The position numbers and the translations under genes are program-made. Positions 12,720 to 24,381 of a stretch of 64,000 nucleotides of DNA are shown one piece after another. Positions within the stretch are counted from its first letter, which is position 1. Every line of letters starts with the position of its first letter. Below the pieces are notes generated by a model. The model was not told where the DNA came from and ran no database searches. It saw only the letters and a list, made by a program, of their open reading frames with translations. Origin of the DNA: Porpolomopsis calyptriformis (lineage: Eukaryota; Basidiomycota; Agaricomycetes; Agaricales; Hygrophoraceae); NCBI GenBank assembly GCA_951640195.1, contig OX621172.1, positions 1,240,001 to 1,304,000 on the forward strand, written 5' to 3'.

Positions 12720-14981
12720 TTACAGCTTCATCACCTCAACTCTGAATTGCTCTTTCAAGGATCCCGTGTTCTTCCCTTCAAAGTTTAAAGTTGCGTATTG
12801 GCCTTTGGTCAAAGATGACGGGTTGATGGCCATTGTATCATGCACCACCTAATTTCCAACTTAATGACGGATGAATGAAGTGAGCAGAATTACCGAGACC
12901 AACCTTTGAAAATCCTTTCAATCGGCTTGGTAAAATAAGTATGTTTGGAGCAAATTCATCTTCGCCTTCACAAGCGAGCTTGAGACCCTCGGCATGAGAT
13001 ACATCCAAATTAACCTCGTGTGATAGATCAAGTGGAACTGGGAAGATAGGGTAGAAGCTGTAGCATCATTTCAGTTGCTTTACTCAACCAAGCATATGAG
13101 GAGATAGGTCCTCACCTTCTTTGCTGGAGAAGGTGACGGCATAAATTTGCCATCGTATCATTACCAAGATCATCGGGGGATAAGGGTATGGACTCAATTT
13201 CCCCTCCTTTTTTGAAGAATTCTTCCTTTCGAAGGTGAAATAACACATCGACGGTGGTGAGGGCGAAAGAAACGCCGTTTACGGAGAATCGACAGGGATT
13301 AGGTAGACAGATAACTCGCTGTTTGTTTCGTACATTGTGGTCAGTATCGAGCGTGAGACCAGAGCATCAACTTACAGGGTCGGCAGCCAGTTCTCGACCA
13401 AGTTCACATTGCGGGAAAACAGCGTGGCTACTTATGATATCTCGAATGCTCGGAACAAGGAGGACAATGCTATTTGGAGAGACGTCAAAAAAATCGCGAA
13501 ATCTTGCTGAGAACTCCTCTTTAAAGAGCTGCGTTGGAGACTGATCAGTGTCGCCGTTCTTCACTCCGGGGTGAGCACAATCAATAAAGGGCCCGAGCTG
13601 CGGCAGAAAGAATGTGATGTCAATAGCAAGTCGCAAGGACAATATACATTACGAACGAGTAGTACCACGGAAGGTTTTGTGGATTTTAGCCGTTCGAAGA
13701 ATTGATGCCAAGGTCTGTAGTGTAGATCCATGTCGGGTGTATAGGGTCCGCTCACAATACACACTGAAAAGGAGGAGTCCGAGGCGTCTGGTGCAACATT
13801 ACCCTCGACGGCCCTGGGTGGTGGTGGCTTCATGGGCGGGATCTGAAGAACCTTCAGCAAAACTGGCCAGTGTGACTAGGAAGACTCACGGCTAAAACCT
13901 CATTGACGAGGAACCATCCACCGCCTCCATTCTTGCCCCGCAGTGCGGCTATAGCGCCGGGGAAAAGCCCGATACCTCCTACATCTTTTGCCCCTCCACG
14001 AACCTTCACGTCCGGGTGAAACTTAAGAGATACTCTGGCTCCAGATCCCATCATGCGAGATGACTCTAGTGCGAGAGAAGCCTCGTTTAATTTTACAGGG
14101 CCAGAAGAGGAGTCGGAATCTAGGACAATCCTGCCAACGACAGTTATGTCTTCCTGGTCGTTTCGAGGAGTTAGACCAGCAACATCACAAAGAGAAAGCG
14201 CTCGCCTCCGTCGAGGAAGCAGGATCTCCCAGTTCATGTATCTTGTAATGCTCCCGTACGATCTCCGCGGCTTCGTCTATGCGATCGTCGAGGGCTAGGC
14301 AGGTAAGCTCAGAAAAATACACGGTAACAATCGTCCTGAGATACCTTCACTCCGTTCTGACATCTTCTCGTACATGTACTTATCTGAAATTAGTGGTTGA
14401 GTCATCGGAAAGGAGGAATGATAGACTGCAACTGACAAGCACGCCTCTTTCGAGACACAGGATCGCTCACAGGTCCCTTGAAGGAAACTTTACTTGGACC
14501 AGCAACATTCTCCGCAAATGTCTCGGCTTTGATTGGTTTGGCCAACCTGGGCATAAAGTTGAGCGGCACCCCACCAACCGGAATGGCATCGTTTCTTCCT
14601 ATGTTCTTTCCCGAAAATTTAGCATCGATCCCCCGTAGAGTTCCCAGTCCTATTTGCTTTGTTTGCACCTTCCTAGCGTTCTGGGCAACAATGTCTCTTT
14701 GTATCTGTGATTTTAAGGCATGGGCTGATTCCATGGTGAACCTGGAAAAAGAGGTGGTACGGCTGCTGTTGAAATTAAATGCTTCCCATTTGTAGAAAAG
14801 ATCCTCTGCGGATAGATTGAATATCTGGCACATATTGACGCCTAGCATGTGGCTAGGGCATGAAAATATCAGACGGAGGGTGAAACAAAAGAAACGCACA
14901 TTCATCGACCAATTTTTCGTCAAACGCGATGACATCACCAAAAAATGCACCGAGCTGTTGACGAAGAGTTGTGGAATCCAT
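12720..14981 (-). CDS. POL12: DNA polymerase alpha subunit B
   Basis: Non-catalytic B subunit of the polymerase alpha-primase complex, which lays down RNA-DNA primers in S phase. The start at 14981 gives MDSTTLRQQLGAFFGDVIAF followed by DEKLVDE, the usual N-terminal helical domain. It continues into CQIFNLSAEDLFYKWEAFNF after an intron. A disordered linker contains RKRRACQLQSI. The OB-fold and inactive phosphoesterase part include ITVVGRIVLDSDSS, GIGLFPGAIAALRGKNG, VCIVSGPYTPDMDL, VVLLVLGPFID and VLLVPSIRDI. The C-terminus near 12830-12722 reads INPSSLTKGQYATLNFEGK and ends in FRVEVMKL. All conserved blocks are on the minus strand in the correct order. Confidence 0.9.
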
Positions 14982-15567
14982 GCTGGGCACAAGTCTGGAA
15001 GAGGAATTTCCCTCCGTATGTCTTTGTTGACGCGAGCTTTGATCACGTGGGTTTAACTATTCAACTCTACACCAACCCTCTATGCTAAGACGCGATAACG
15101 AGTTCTATATCTAAGCCCTGAAACTGCATGGGGAAGTACCCTGGGGATTTTCGGACATAGGGCAGTTTTGAGAGTGGTTGGGTATCTGTATGAGGTACCG
15201 TGGTGTTCCCTGGCACAGCGGGTAACCCCCCACAGAAACCTACCCACCTCGCAACACTTCCCTATGTTACAAATGCCCCTGGGTTACCTCCCTAGCCAAA
15301 CGTCACAGCAGGGCTTACTTCACCGCGCAAGAACCTACCGCGTCTTAGCACCAGATTACTTTTGGCAATATACAAATGAAAAATAAATAAATAAATCCTC
15401 ACGTGAGTCAACCGACTTGGGCCAAACTACGAAAACGCTCAGAGGTATGTGTACAGATAAACGAAATGGTCTGGTCTGGCTTAATTTTGACACGTCTTTA
15501 TTTGAACAGGTTTCGTGTCTTTCACGCCCAGGCGTACATTCCTTAAGTTAGAAATCGAATATTCACA
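14982..15567. promoter_or_regulatory. Divergent intergenic region between POL12 and the PQ-loop gene
   Basis: No gene is visible in these 586 bases. The POL12 side has TCACGTGG at 15043-15050, about 62 bases before the POL12 start, and an ACGCGA core at 15090-15095 that resembles a G1/S MluI-box variant. The PQ-loop side has a second TCACGTGA at 15399-15406, just after a run of four TAAA-type tetranucleotides near 15380. These are motif observations; regulation is inferred. Confidence 0.4.
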
Positions 15568-16764
15568 ATGTCTGTTTCACAATTTGATGTAGCCAACTTC
15601 AGTGGCGTGGTGAGTTTTCATGGGATTCTGTTGTTGCATCCACTGTTGACTGAGATGGCTCCATCAAGCTTGGATGGGTATCGATTGCATGTTGGTAAGT
15701 CATTTTCAACCATTGGTCCCATTGCCTATGATGAATTTGATCCAGGATTGTTGTATACTCCCCCCAGATTATAGAAAATTATCGTCGCAAGTCTGGGGAG
15801 GGACTGAGCGTGTCCTTCGTTCTTGTGTGGCTTCTGGGGGACCTTTTCAATCTTGTCGGGGCAGCATTAGCGGGATTGATCCCCACAGTGATCATCCTTG
15901 CCATTTATGTAAGTCCGTTTCTGGTGTGCTTGCAGTGTACTTCTGAACTCTCCCTAGTATTCCTTCTGTGACCTGATTTTGCTGTGCCAGATATACTACT
16001 ACCGCTGGTTGACGACAGAAAAGGCACGGGTTACCTCTCCACAATGTCCTCCTGGAGAGGACCTGCCTTTGCTGCATGGAGACAAGGCTGACGAAAGAAT
16101 AAGGCCTACCAGATGGCATTTTGTTTGTCAGGCTGTAGTCCTGCTGCTTGTGCTAGGAACTGGCGCAATCGCATCTTGGATAAGCGGCGATCACCTCAAG
16201 GATCGGCGAGAAGATCCAAAACATCCGGAATGGATGATCCAGGTTATTGGCTGGCTGAGTGCCATCCTGTATTGTGGGTCCCTACCATGGTCTCTCTCGG
16301 GCTCGGGTTCTGATCTGGTCCAGTGGGTGCGCGGTTTCCACAGATTGGTAAGTGAACGAGTATTTATAATATCATTTGACTTACCGAGATCAGTGAAAAA
16401 CTTTGAAACGAGGTGCGAGGGTCTCTCGCCCGCTTTATTTTTATTCGCCATCCTTGGAAATACTACCTATGCTCTATCGATATGCGCGGAATCGATGGAG
16501 CATAACTATCTGATAATGAATGCGAGTTGGCTCGCCGGTAAGCTGTAAATACACCACTGACGTAACAAAGGCTGATGATTGGCCGTGAAGGGAGCGCTCT
16601 CACTGTTTTCCTGGACCTTGCCGTGAGTGCCAGATTTTTCCTAAACCGTTGTTCCTTGGCGATTTAAACCTTCCTTGTCTGGACGTCCTCATTCCCGGAC
16701 CTTTTCTCTCCAGGTCCTTTCCCAATTCTACTACTACCGCTCGATAGCACATGTGGTAACATAA
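15568..16764 (+). CDS. PQ-loop repeat membrane protein, Ypq/SLC66-type transporter
   Basis: Seven-helix PQ-loop protein, probably a vacuolar (lysosomal) exporter of cationic amino acids like yeast Ypq1-3. Exon 1 is MSVSQFDVANFSGV; after a short exon, the next gives the first PQ motif, VYSPQIIENYRRKSGEGLS, followed by SFVLVWLLGDLFN. The second PQ loop is assembled over small exons as ARFPQIVKNFETRCEGLSPA, needing introns at about 16280-16320 and 16348-16396. The end reads FLDLAVLSQFYYYRSIA before a stop at 16762-16764. Family relationship is secure from both PQ loops and the EGLS blocks; substrate is inferred. The splice choice around the second motif is the main uncertainty. Confidence 0.85.
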
Positions 16765-17352
16765 TTCCTCGCTTGATTGTATTATTTATCCATAAGTCAA
16801 TCAGAATCGGCAGTCTTTGTACATAACGTTTCCATCATCCACTCTCTCGCCAGGCGGTCATGCCGGTACAGCTTGGCCTCATTTTTTCCCCTCGTGTTTC
16901 ATTTGTCCTTTCGCGTCCATTTTTCTCCACACGTTGCTGGTCAGCATCAGCATTTTTAATCGAGCTCTCCCGCTCGGAGGGCAACTTTGGACATGCCTCG
17001 TGCCTCAGACGGAACAGAAGGATCCAACCTAAACACAACTCGCGTTTATCTGAGCGAGATCTCCAACCTCAAGACCCTTATAATCCATCGGAATATCATT
17101 CCCCTTTCGCCCTCTTCCTTTTTTTTCGATGTCGGAGAGAACTTTCTGGTGCGTGCGGCATTTTCCATCGATTGCAAACTGGGCCTATAACATGAGGTGA
17201 AAGGGCCCTCACACGTCCAGTTGCACCAGTGGTCTGCTATCAAGCCCTCCTGGCCGACTTGAATTAACATCATCAGCTGATAAATCTGCTATCGCTCAAT
17301 ACACTGGCGCCCCCTGCAGCCAGTCGAGTCTCCGTCTCCGCACTCCTCCCGC
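16765..17352. other. Intergenic region before the F-box gene
   Basis: No gene is supported. The region contains pyrimidine-rich tracts and a short open stretch starting at an ATG at 16994 that resembles no family. It probably holds the 3' end of the PQ-loop gene and the promoter or leader of the F-box gene. An upstream exon of the F-box gene is possible. Confidence 0.35.
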
Positions 17353-19218
17353 ATGGAGGTCTCCAGCTTGAGGCTGCCCCCCCGCTCAAAACTCCCGGTG
17401 CCATGGCCTGTGACGTACACCGCTTCCGCGTCTCCATCCAACACCAGGTATACGTCAACATTCCCCTCCACGGCAATGGCATCCCCCTTCACATTCTCGC
17501 CAGATGCATTACATAAATCAAGCAAAGCTACAGCGGGATTCACACGCCATACCGTAACCTCCTCTGCATATTGCACCCAAAGAATGGCCAGGGTGTCGAT
17601 ACCTCGCATGCGCGAGGCGCTGTACACTCTAGATTTGAAGATGGCTTCACTAATGAGCCAACGCGAAGCCCTCGAATCTCATCTCGAGCAAGCCGTGCGC
17701 TTGAAGTCCCCCATCCAACGACTGCCCAGTGAACTCTTGTCTGCGATCTTTGTGACGGGGGTGCTTGGAGGCGATGACAAGGATTCAGTGATGGTTCCGA
17801 CCTTGATGTTGGTATGTCGGTATTGGGCAGACGTCGCGCTAAACACACCTGTCCTCTGGTCGACGATATCAGTGAGTACTCATGACTCGCTCGACAAAGT
17901 TCGACGCAAACTTGCACGATCAAAATCCGTTCCTCTCGATATCACCATCAACTTCGGCCCCCGCGTCGAACATGCCAGCGGCATTACCAACAATATCATT
18001 CACGCCATGGATCTCATACGCCCAGCGTTATGGCGGACCAAGTCATTCCGAATCAGTGTCCCTGGTCGATCACAAGCCCATGCAGCGCTGTTGCGATGCC
18101 AGGAAGATGCTCCACTCCTCGAATTCTTATCAATTCGAATATTCCATTCTATGCAAGAAGGCCACCATCTGAACCCTCCTCTCCCGTTATTCAACGGGTG
18201 CACCCCCCAACTACGCTCGTGCTCATTCACATCGTTTAATTTTGGGTGGGATGCTCAAGTAGTGTCTCGGCTACGCGTCCTTAAACTGGGAGGGTATTTC
18301 AATGGTTTTGCGCCATCGGTCGACACTCTTATCGATATCCTTCGCCAATGTATGGAATTGGAGGAGTTTGCGTTGCGCAACATGTCGGATGTTGAATCGG
18401 ACATGTGCTCCGCATCAGAGGAAGAAATTGATGTTCCAAAGGTCCTTCGGCTTCCCCGGTTGATGAAGGCATCGTTTTACTTCGCCGGCGTCACGAGGAC
18501 ACGTTTGCTGTTTGAGCAGATCTCTTTCCCAGCATTGGAAATGCTCGAATTCTGTTACATCGATAACGTTACGCCTGTTCTCCAGCAGCTGAGAACCCAA
18601 TCGTTGACTTCGTTGCCTCTTCGCTCGCTGAGGATTGAATCGAGTTTCTTCGACGAGCTCAAGTTTGTCCAGCTGCTCGGTCGTCTGCCGTCTCTCCTCG
18701 CTCTAGAGTTGGTGGATGTCGAGGACGCGTCATCCCATCTTTTGAAGGTAGCCATAAGCTATAACCGACATAGATACTTACCAGCTGCTGACTTGCTCAA
18801 TCTGCAGGGTCTGGCAACACCGCCTGCTTCTCGACCTTGGATCTGCCCCAGACTTGTCTCTCTCACCCTAGACGGATGCTCTACTCTTGACTGGGATTCT
18901 CTCCGCACGCTGGTGGAGTCTCGTCTGTCCGCGAGCACTCGCGGCTGCTACCGACGGTCTTTTGACCTGGCTGGATCATGTTCTCGCCCTGTGCACCATG
19001 GAAGAACATCGCGATCCGGAGAACAGGGTCTTCGAAGCTTATCAGCTCCTGGGAGCCCGACACCGTCCGCCGTCGTCAGTCCCCAGCGAATAAGCTTTAT
19101 CGATGTGACAAGGTGTGATCAAATCAACAAAGAAATGGTGCAATGGCTAAGAATGTATGTCGCGGATGTGCGGTGTGAGCCGGCTAAGAGTGTGTGGGGC
19201 GAACCAGTGATGCCGTGA
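17353..19218 (+). CDS. F-box and leucine-rich-repeat protein
   Basis: Likely substrate receptor of an SCF ubiquitin ligase, of the type greatly expanded in agaricomycetes. A helical lead (LMSQREALESHLEQAVRLK) runs into an F-box beginning SPIQRLPSELLSAIFVTGVL and continuing through LMLVCRYWADVALNTP and VLWSTISVS. About 350 residues of irregular leucine-rich repeats follow. The C-terminus ends VTRCDQINKEMVQWLRMYVA then PAKSVWGE. A 60-base segment at about 18748-18807 has GTAGCC and CTGCAG ends and looks like an intron, but is also open in frame. The first roughly 85 codons are compositionally odd, so the true start may be the ATG near 17611. The target is unknown. Confidence 0.75.
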   Translation: MEVSSLRLPPRSKLPVPWPVTYTASASPSNTRYTSTFPSTAMASPFTFSPDALHKSSKATAGFTRHTVTSSAYCTQRMARVSIPRMREALYTLDLKMASLMSQREALESHLEQAVRLKSPIQRLPSELLSAIFVTGVLGGDDKDSVMVPTLMLVCRYWADVALNTPVLWSTISVSTHDSLDKVRRKLARSKSVPLDITINFGPRVEHASGITNNIIHAMDLIRPALWRTKSFRISVPGRSQAHAALLRCQEDAPLLEFLSIRIFHSMQEGHHLNPPLPLFNGCTPQLRSCSFTSFNFGWDAQVVSRLRVLKLGGYFNGFAPSVDTLIDILRQCMELEEFALRNMSDVESDMCSASEEEIDVPKVLRLPRLMKASFYFAGVTRTRLLFEQISFPALEMLEFCYIDNVTPVLQQLRTQSLTSLPLRSLRIESSFFDELKFVQLLGRLPSLLALELVDVEDASSHLLKVAISYNRHRYLPAADLLNLQGLATPPASRPWICPRLVSLTLDGCSTLDWDSLRTLVESRLSASTRGCYRRSFDLAGSCSRPVHHGRTSRSGEQGLRSLSAPGSPTPSAVVSPQRISFIDVTRCDQINKEMVQWLRMYVADVRCEPAKSVWGEPVMP

Positions 19219-19309
19219 GATGATGATGATTGCTTTTCGGAATGTACATTCGTAGATATCAAATTGGTGCGACGCGTGATCAAATAAATATACCCAACCA
19301 GCCACAATC

Positions 19310-20526
19310 ATGTCGCGAATACGGGAAGTGTGGGCTCCGAATCTCGAGGCCGAAATGCAGAATATTCGTGAGAGTATCGCGAATTATCCCTACGTCGCAA
19401 TGGTCCCTGCCATCTCTGTCGTTCATGCGAGTTTCCAACTCACGGGCATGTTAGGATACAGAGTTTCCTGGGGTGGTTGCTCGCCCGATTGGCACATTCA
19501 AAACATCCTCAGATTACCACTACCAGACGATGCGCTGCAATGTTGATCTCCTGAAAATCATCCAAGTCGGTTTGACACTCGCAGATGAAGACGGAAACTA
19601 TCCACAGGATGTCTCAACATGGCAGTTTAACTTTCGGTTTAGCGTCAAGTACGCTGTCAACGTTCCGTCGTCTTTTCGGCCAACTCACCCGCCCGCAGTG
19701 ACGATATGTACGCGCCAGAATCCATAGAGCTCCTGCAAAAGTCTGGTATCGATTTTCAAAGACACGAGGAAATCGGCATCTCGCCAAACGACTTTGCGGA
19801 GTTGATGATAACGTCCGGGCTGGTGTTGTCGCCCGATACCAAATGGATCTCGTTTCATAGGTGAACTCAAAGGCTCGGCAACTTTACGGTTGACTGGACA
19901 ACTTTTTTTAGCGGGTATGATTTTGGATATTTTGTCAAGCTTCTGACTGCTATATCGTTGCCGACGACTGAGGAGACGTTTTTCGAGCTGCTCCAAACGT
20001 GGTTCCCGAGTGTGTATGATATAAAGTTCATGATGCGTGCGTCGAAGGTGCTGAAAGGCGGCCTACAAGACGTGGCGGATGACCTCGGAGTGCGTTCGTT
20101 TTCTCCCAATTCACGGGGGGGTGATCAGGCTGGGAACTTTGACAGGTAATGCGGATCGGGACATCGCATCAAGCCGGGTCAGATTCGCTCCTTACGGCGT
20201 CTACATTTTTCAAGATGAGAGAGCTATACTTTAATGACCGGATCGATGACGAGGAGTATAATGGGAAACTGTACGGTCTCGGCCCCACGTTTTCGGTTAC
20301 GAACAGCATGGGGGATCCTGGTCGGGGAGGCGCCACGCTTGCGGAGCGGGATGACCGTGGTTCAGCGCGGGAGTCCCATAATCACACGCCAGGACCGGGA
20401 GTGTCGGGAAGCCAGGCGGGCCCAAATGTACCGATGAGCCTGGGGCCATTGCCCAGCGGACCGCTCACGACTGGCTCTTACGGGATGACGACTAACGGGT
20501 ACATGAGAACGATGGGTGGTCGGTGA
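19310..20526 (+). CDS. POP2: CCR4-NOT deadenylase subunit Caf1/Pop2
   Basis: DEDD-type 3' exonuclease that shortens mRNA poly(A) tails in the CCR4-NOT complex. Five exons: 19310-19402, 19455-19648, 19699-19860, 19912-20089 and 20146-20526. The protein starts [20 protein letters not shown]. It keeps the catalytic acids: Asp and Glu in [14 protein letters not shown], Asp in [14 protein letters not shown], and Asp in [20 protein letters not shown]. The core is the usual length. A Gly/Pro/Ser-rich tail of about 80 residues follows, ending in MRTMGGR. The start is 91 bases after the stop of the F-box gene, so its promoter must be very short or overlap that gene. Confidence 0.95.
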
Positions 20527-20949
20527 CAACTTAATTGTACTTAAATGAAGATTTCACTCGCTGTAGCCCGGAACAACGGATGAGCGTATCCATGTGACGA
20601 CTCTGACGTCGTGGGTAAACCAGACGAGCGCGAATATGTAAAAAAAATTAAATATTTTCAAATATTTCAATCTCGGGGTCCTCGACTCATCCGAGCCAAA
20701 CTGACTTTGCACACTTTTGCGTTCTCCTCTCACCCTTCCCACCATCCTCCCTCCTCCTCCTCGTTCTCCCCCTCTCTTTCGCTTCTAGAGCACGAGTCTA
20801 TCCCCCTCTCCTTCCCACCGCCCTCGATATGCAAAATTAAAGTCTCCTTCCTCCCCCGAACATTTAATCTTTCTTTCTCCTACCTGCCCTTACCCCTCCC
20901 CATCCCAACCACCCCCCTACCCTCACAACCCCCTTTTTCTTCACACACC

Positions 20950-22331
20950 ATGTCTCCTTCTCCTTCGGAAAACTTTCTTGGCCCGGCTCGAACCCCATTC
21001 CCACCAACCTATTCGATATCAAACCGAAAGCGAAAGTACGGATACCCTATCGAAGACTACGCCCGCTCCCCCAATCTGCCCAGACAGGTCGTCGCAGACC
21101 AAGCAGAAGTTGGTTCGTCTCCCCCTTTCGTCTCCCCCTCCTCTTCGCCGTTCACCCCTCGTCCTAGCTGCTGCCGAGCAAGAATGCGAGTTCGACGCCG
21201 GAAATTTCATTATTTCATGTTTCCCCACCGCGGGCACTATCATTCCTCAGCATCAATGGGCAACCTTCGTCTGTGCGTACTCCCCCCCCCCTTTTTCTAT
21301 TCCCTCCATTCTCAAGCCGACATCTACCCCTGCAGGGAACAGCCGTCGCCCTGAGATCACACAAACAAACCTTGTTGATATCTTCCTTTTTCACGCCGAC
21401 TCCCTCACACAAGTACTCCACTTCGCCAACCAGACAAATCCTACTGATCAAAGCGGCGTCGTAAGGGCCCAAGTCAACGACACCTGGTGGGGGATCAATG
21501 GCGCTAACTGGGCTGGCCAGAATATTTCTTACCCATATTTTTGGGTCATCATTCGCAGTGATTCGACTTTGGATGGTTCTCAGATACCCCAGTCGACTTT
21601 TAGTGCTGTTCGTCAGTGTCATCCTTTATTTCAACTGTATCGCACAGCCTAACCCCCGCCCATCAGAGACTACCTATGCTGATTCCATTATTGCTTCCAT
21701 GTCCTCTTCCTCTGCTTCCGCTGCTTCCTCATCGGCATCGGCCTCTCTTCATCCCTTGCCCACTAATGGCCCCGCTGGCCTCCAGCCACCTGGTCCTGGT
21801 TCACCTTTCCCACATTGGGCAATAGCGGTTATCGCCGTTTTGGGCTTTCTTGCCATCGTAGCTTCTTGTACACTCGCCTTTTTCCTTGGTATCCGCAGAC
21901 GACACGACAATTCCTCAAACCGCAACTCCATGGGTTCAGCCTCACCCATGATGGCCGACGTGGGCCATGCGCCACAATCACCGTTGCTTCCTGGGGGCGG
22001 GGCAACACAGCCAGCCTCGGTTGGCCATCACGCGCCATCAGTGGTATCACCTGATGGTGCTTCCACCATCTCTCGAGCAAATTCCGCGGAGGCTGGTCCT
22101 TTCTCGGGCGCAGACGCCGCAATAATGGCAGATGCGTTCAGGAAAGCACTTCGGAAACCAGGCTTTGCTGATCAACCCATGGAGGAGGACACCCCAGAAG
22201 CTCAAAGACGGCAGGAAGAACTACTCAATCGAGAGTTGGTCGAGGAAGGGCGGGGCATCCGGAGTGTGGGCTCATCAAGAGGAGTCAAAGTCGAAACTTT
22301 GAGCGACGCTACCCACGACTCTTCGTCCTAA
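20950..22331 (+). CDS. Unrecognised single-pass membrane glycoprotein
   Basis: I do not recognise a named family. After an uncertain N-terminus, exons join into a domain starting QECEFDAGNFIISCFPTAGT and continuing through TNLVDIFLFHADSLTQVL and NDTWWGINGANWAGQNIS. It has two nearby cysteines and several N-glycosylation sequons. A Ser/Ala-rich stalk leads to one membrane helix (HWAIAVIAVLGFLAIVASC) followed by RRRH, then a cytoplasmic tail of about 150 residues ending in DATHDSSS. The layout (ectodomain, Ser-rich stalk, helix, tail) resembles fungal wall-stress sensors, but no WSC domain is seen. The ATG at 20950 has good context (ACACACCATGT), yet gives no clear signal peptide, so the true first exon may be different. 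Introns near 21271-21336 and 21610-21665 are well supported. Confidence 0.6.
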
Positions 22332-23084
22332 TTCTTGATTGTTTATTTCGTACTCTTTCTTTCTTTCTTTCTTCTTTTCCCCCCCTCCCTTGCATTGTAC
22401 CTCATCATACACTCCCATCATTGCATTCCTTCATTTCCGACATCATCTTGGCCCTTATCTTGGGCTTCGTCGACCTTCCGTTTACATCCTGTTCGGTTTA
22501 TGGTCTTTTTTTTTTTTTTTTTGACGTTTATTATCATTCGTGTTCACTTGGGGATTACCGGTGCCTTTCCACTCCTTTTACCATTGTCTCTCTCTGCGGC
22601 TTGTTGTGGATTCGATCCATAACCTTTTGCGTTTCAACCCTTGCCTCTTATCTCGGGCAGGGAAGTAGTAGTACACACTCCGCGAATAGATTCTCGTATG
22701 CACGTACAAATTCTACCATAGCAGCGAATAAAAACTCTCCTCTTGGTGTCTGTTACTACAAACATTTCATAGCTCTGCATTAAGTTGGATGATGATGGCA
22801 ATATCCCCGGGAACGAGTGTATATAATAAAATTGGGAATGGAGCATTGGCGTCATCGCATCGCGACGCGAAGATAAATCTCAGGCCGAAGCTTGCTGCCT
22901 CGTGATTCGTGAGGTTCAGGTTAAACAAAAGAGGAAGCGAGGTCAAACGTACGTTCTAAATATATAGAATGACCAACATGATTGCAGTATGGGCCGAAGG
23001 AGAAGCTAGAGAAAGCGTATCTCGTAGGAGGTATTAATAAGCTCACCAAGCCAAGTCTAAGGTATGGTACCAGCCCAAGCAGCA
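22332..23084. other. Intergenic, convergent 3' ends
   Basis: No gene is supported. The region has a CTTT-repeat tract at about 22354-22376 and a run of about 18 T near 22506. It lies between the converging membrane-protein and carrier genes and probably holds both 3' untranslated regions. Confidence 0.4.
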
Positions 23085-24381
23085 TCAAGTCCGTGTCGAG
23101 AGGTGTCTCATCAGTAATTCATACCTAGAAAGAGGGATGAGTTGAGTTGGTATGCTGCACAGCACCCGTCCGCGAACTCACGTTAACATCGTCACAGCAC
23201 TATTGGGTACGGTCCGAATAAGATTGACGGAGAGACCCTTGTACAAGCCCGTCCAGCCCTCCAAGCGGATAATCCTCTTGGTGATGAATATGATTCCTCC
23301 CCGCGAATGTGACTTGATCATACCATCCGACGACGTTTCGTTCACGAGCGGTCGCCGTTCGGTCTGAAGGCGGGTGCGCACTACTTCGTGTGGGTATGTT
23401 GCCACGGAGGCGGTCATCTTGGCGGTCGCCGAGCAAAGGAGGATCATTTGACTAGAGAGTGGACACTCTCGGCGGCGCTCTAAGGGGACACACGAGGCGT
23501 GTTGGATCGGATATCAGAAGAAGCGGAGGGGGGGGAGGGAGGGAAGGAAGGAAAGGTTGCTTACGAGCCCATGCCTTTAACTGTTCGTACAACGGAAATT
23601 GAACGGCAACATGCGTGATGCCAAGGAGACTTGGAAGAAGGCCACGGTAAAATGCTCTGGCGCCTTCGGATCGATAAATGGTCAGGGCGGCATCGAGCGT
23701 GTGTCGATATTTGACTTCTTGTCGAGGCTGCGTCTGGCAAAAGACAATGAGGGGCATATTCGTATATCCAAACGAACACACAATGAGGACTGCACCATGA
23801 AGCGTGTTTTTATTACCCAAAGCGGATTTGTGCAAAAGGTGCTCGCCGCACCGGCAGCCATGGCGGAGAGGATATGCAGCGACCATGGATGCTCTCGCGC
23901 GACGGGCTGGTAGCCTTTGGCCTGGGCGGCGGGATACAGGCGTTCTTGTGCGGTTGCGACTACCTGCGGGGGTACACCAAAGACGGTTTTGATTCCGTCA
24001 TAGACTGCGAAATAGATGGCCCATGTGGGCAGATAACCCAATATTGTGGGACCAAGGCCACGATACATGCCGCGGATACCGTCGTTCCTCAAAATGTATT
24101 TGATGGTATCTGGAGAGCAGTCCGTGAGGTGGAAATGGGATGAGGCGAACCCACCTACCGATCACTCCTCGGTATGAATTCTGGCCTTGAACCGCCCGCT
24201 GTGCTTGAAGCTTCGTCTTGATAACATCGAGAGGACAGGTTGCAACACTGGCAACGAGTCCACCACCCGCGCCAGCTTAGAGACGGGGGGGGGGGGGTTA
24301 TGTATTTACCTTTTGGTGGTGAGAGATGAAGCGGGACTGACCGATCATACTATTGGCGGTCCATTTCACCTTGGGTGCCAT
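23085..24381 (-). CDS. Mitochondrial carrier, NAD+/pyrimidine-nucleotide type (Yia6/Yea6-like)
   Basis: Inner-membrane solute carrier with three repeats. The signature Px[DE]xx[KR]x[RK] appears three times: CPLDVIKTKLQAQRAVQGQ, NPLWVIKTRFM and YPHEVVRTRLQTERR. Between them lie GMYRGLGPTILGYLPTWAIY, AFYRGLLPSLLGITHVAVQF and GLYKGLSVNLIRTVPNSAV. The GYLPTWAIYF block and long first loop fit NAD+ carriers (Ndt/Yia6) best; a folate/FAD-type carrier is the alternative. The start at 24381 is MAPKVKWTANSMIG, followed by an intron containing a 12-base C run on this strand. Several introns, including one holding a CT-rich stretch near 23540, are deduced from frame. The last exon ends LLMRHLSTRT. Confidence 0.82.

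Noticed and set aside
15060..15400. Possible gene or tRNA in the POL12/PQ-loop gap
   Set aside because: No A or B box, no cloverleaf pairing and no protein-like frame with splice signals were found.
17289..17627. Minus-strand open frame opposite the start of the F-box gene, with fairly protein-like composition
   Set aside because: It has no recognisable domain, and the opposite strand runs straight into a clear F-box domain. It remains only a hint that the first 85 codons of the F-box gene as drawn may be non-coding.
24285..24300. Long G run (12 bases on the plus strand) as a possible G-quadruplex
   Set aside because: It is a single homopolymer inside a carrier-gene intron; no four separate G runs of useful spacing were seen.
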